From assembly GCA_037380725.1 (NCBI GenBank), contig JARRRL010000165.1:1-5772 (forward strand): a DNA stretch of 5,772 nt, read 5' to 3'. Positions 4,711 to 5,772 of the stretch are shown here, piece by piece. Each line of letters begins with the position of its first letter. The stretch's first letter is position 1. Position numbers and translations under genes: made by a program. Below the pieces are notes generated by a model. It was not told the DNA's origin, made no database searches, and worked only from the letters and a program-made list of their open reading frames with translations. Origin of the DNA: JARRRL01 sp037380725. GTDB taxonomy: Bacteria; Pseudomonadota; Gammaproteobacteria; Pseudomonadales; JANQJO01.

Positions 4711-5772
4711 TCATGAGTTTGTTGTGTACGCGCTATTTGTGGGTGTGGGGCCTTGTGACGATCTGTGCTGTAAGTACTTGTTTACGGTAAGTTCAATGTG
4801 TGGGAGGTTGATGGGTTTTTCGAGAAAGTCGTCCATGCCGACTTCAAGACATTTTGCTTTATCCGCATCGCGTGTGTTAGCAGTAATGGCGATAATGGGA
4901 GTTCGTTTGTTTTGTGTCTGTAATTGTCGTATGGCTTTTGTGGCTTCAAAGCCATCCATAACGGGCATTTGGCAGTCCATGAACACGATATCATAGTAAT
5001 TTTCTCGAACTTGTTTTATGGCTTCTTCGCCATTTTGAGCAATGCTTGTGATCAGGCCTATATTTTCAAGTAGCTTTTTCAAGATAATTTGATTGGTGAT
5101 GTTGTCTTCGACAATGAGTGCGTAGCGTGGCGGGGCTTGTGTTGATTCGGTGTCCGCCATGAGGGCATCATTTTCAATCTTACTCGTATCCTTTTCAATA
5201 AAGGTGCACGGTACGGTAGCCAAGGCGATAACGCCAGATGCGTTTTGACGGTTGCTGACGGAGAGCGTACCACCGAGGCTGCTCATGATCATGTGACTCA
5301 TGGCGAGACCCAGACCAATCCCCTGAAATTTTCGATTCCAAGCACTGTTTCCTTGTGCGAAAGGCAGAAAAAGATTTTCAAACAGACTGTCATCAATACC
5401 GGGTCCTTCGTCTTCGATGCGGATGTATAATTGTGATTGATGTGGCGCGTCGGGTGATGGTGCTGCGGACACATTCAGGGAGACTGTACCTTGATCCGAG
5501 TACTTGATGGCGTTATCCAATAAGTGGCTGATGGCGCGGATGAGTTTGCGTTCATCGCACACAATCTCGGATCTGGGGATGGTAAATGTCGTGTGTAAGG
5601 CAATCGATTTTTCATTACACTTATTTTGTACCGAGGCCAGTAATGTTTCTATCGCGCTTCGCAGATTAAAACGCGATAGCATCATCGTGGGGTCACCCGA
5701 CATCAATTCTGAGAATAAAATGATATCATTGACGGTTTTGGTCATGGTGTGGGCTGACGTGTATGCGATACC
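4711..5772 (-). CDS. Hybrid histidine kinase, C-terminal part (ATPase plus receiver), 5' end outside window
   Basis: Inner-membrane or cytoplasmic two-component kinase. The 353 visible residues run off the window edge; the frame is open to 5772, and the Met at 5745 is internal. The first residues (TKTVNDIILFSELMSGD) resemble the second helix of a HisKA dimerisation domain, so the phosphorylated His lies just beyond the window. The HATPase_c domain follows, counting visible residues: N box HLLDNAIKYS (Asn87), G1 DEGPGID (from 121), F box LFLPFAQG and G2 QGIGLGLA (150-157). A linker of about 25 residues leads to one receiver domain (about 217-334) with acidic VEDN (221-224), phospho-acceptor Asp266 in FMDCQMP, Thr297 and Lys319 in EKP. 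The protein ends with a short polar tail and no HPt domain, so any onward relay needs a separate protein. The key residues seen are intact. It is the first visible gene of the leftward cluster with the porin and binding protein. Its sensor domain and promoter are not visible. Confidence 0.94.
   Translation of the reverse strand, partial: GIAYTSAHTMTKTVNDIILFSELMSGDPTMMLSRFNLRSAIETLLASVQNKCNEKSIALHTTFTIPRSEIVCDERKLIRAISHLLDNAIKYSDQGTVSLNVSAAPSPDAPHQSQLYIRIEDEGPGIDDSLFENLFLPFAQGNSAWNRKFQGIGLGLAMSHMIMSSLGGTLSVSNRQNASGVIALATVPCTFIEKDTSKIENDALMADTESTQAPPRYALIVEDNITNQIILKKLLENIGLITSIAQNGEEAIKQVRENYYDIVFMDCQMPVMDGFEATKAIRQLQTQNKRTPIIAITANTRDADKAKCLEVGMDDFLEKPINLPHIELTVNKYLQHRSSQGPTPTNSAYTTNS

Noticed and set aside
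4682..4714. ATG at 4714 as porin start, overlapping the kinase stop as ATGA
   Set aside because: It has no ribosome site and would place 11 polar residues before the signal peptide. ATG 4681 has AAGG at good spacing.
5743..5745. Met at 5745 as a true kinase start
   Set aside because: It falls in the second helix of the dimerisation domain and the frame stays open upstream to the window end, so the gene is partial and longer.
1..5772. Uniform G excess on the plus strand suggesting leading-strand polarity
   Set aside because: Hand counts of 60-base blocks are inconsistent: 121-180 has 21 G and 12 C, 4801-4860 has 17 G and 10 C, but 5281-5340 has 11 G and 18 C. No firm claim is possible without a full skew calculation.

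Overview
The window looks like chromosomal DNA of a gammaproteobacterium with a mid-range G+C content. This rests on a seryl-tRNA synthetase directly followed by a trifunctional CysG-type siroheme synthase, an order familiar from that class. It also rests on a Gram-negative outer-membrane barrel protein ending in phenylalanine. Species cannot be named from the sequence. The window divides into a rightward housekeeping half (1-2996) and a leftward sensory/envelope half (3000-5772). The two halves meet tail to tail with only 3 bases between stop codons.

Plus strand: serS (67-1356) charges tRNA-Ser. cysG (1361-2833) starts at GTG four bases after the serS stop and makes siroheme from uroporphyrinogen III. 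A small ORF (2820-2996) with a perfect Shine-Dalgarno overlaps the cysG end. It encodes a 58-residue exported peptide of unknown function whose mature part is only about 27 residues. Its last codons lie inside a 12-bp imperfect hairpin (2968-2995) at the convergent boundary.

Minus strand, in transcription order: the C-terminal part of a hybrid histidine kinase (ATPase domain plus one receiver; the phosphorylated histidine and sensor lie beyond base 5772), an outer-membrane porin-like barrel, and a short periplasmic phosphate-binding-like (PBP) protein. The genes are tightly packed: 29 bases between kinase and porin, and a 1-base TGATG overlap between porin and PBP. One transcript is therefore likely. 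A plausible inferred reading is a sensing system in which a solute enters through the barrel, is bound by the small periplasmic protein, and affects the kinase. The ligand is unknown and no ABC permease is visible.

Most notable observations are the three-gene kinase/barrel/binding-protein cluster, a hairpin that could mask the porin ribosome-binding site, the convergent-boundary hairpin that encodes the end of the small peptide, and an exact in-frame 15-bp tandem duplication in the CysG linker. I see no RNA genes, CRISPR array, insertion sequence or origin. No gene-free stretch exceeds 66 bases.
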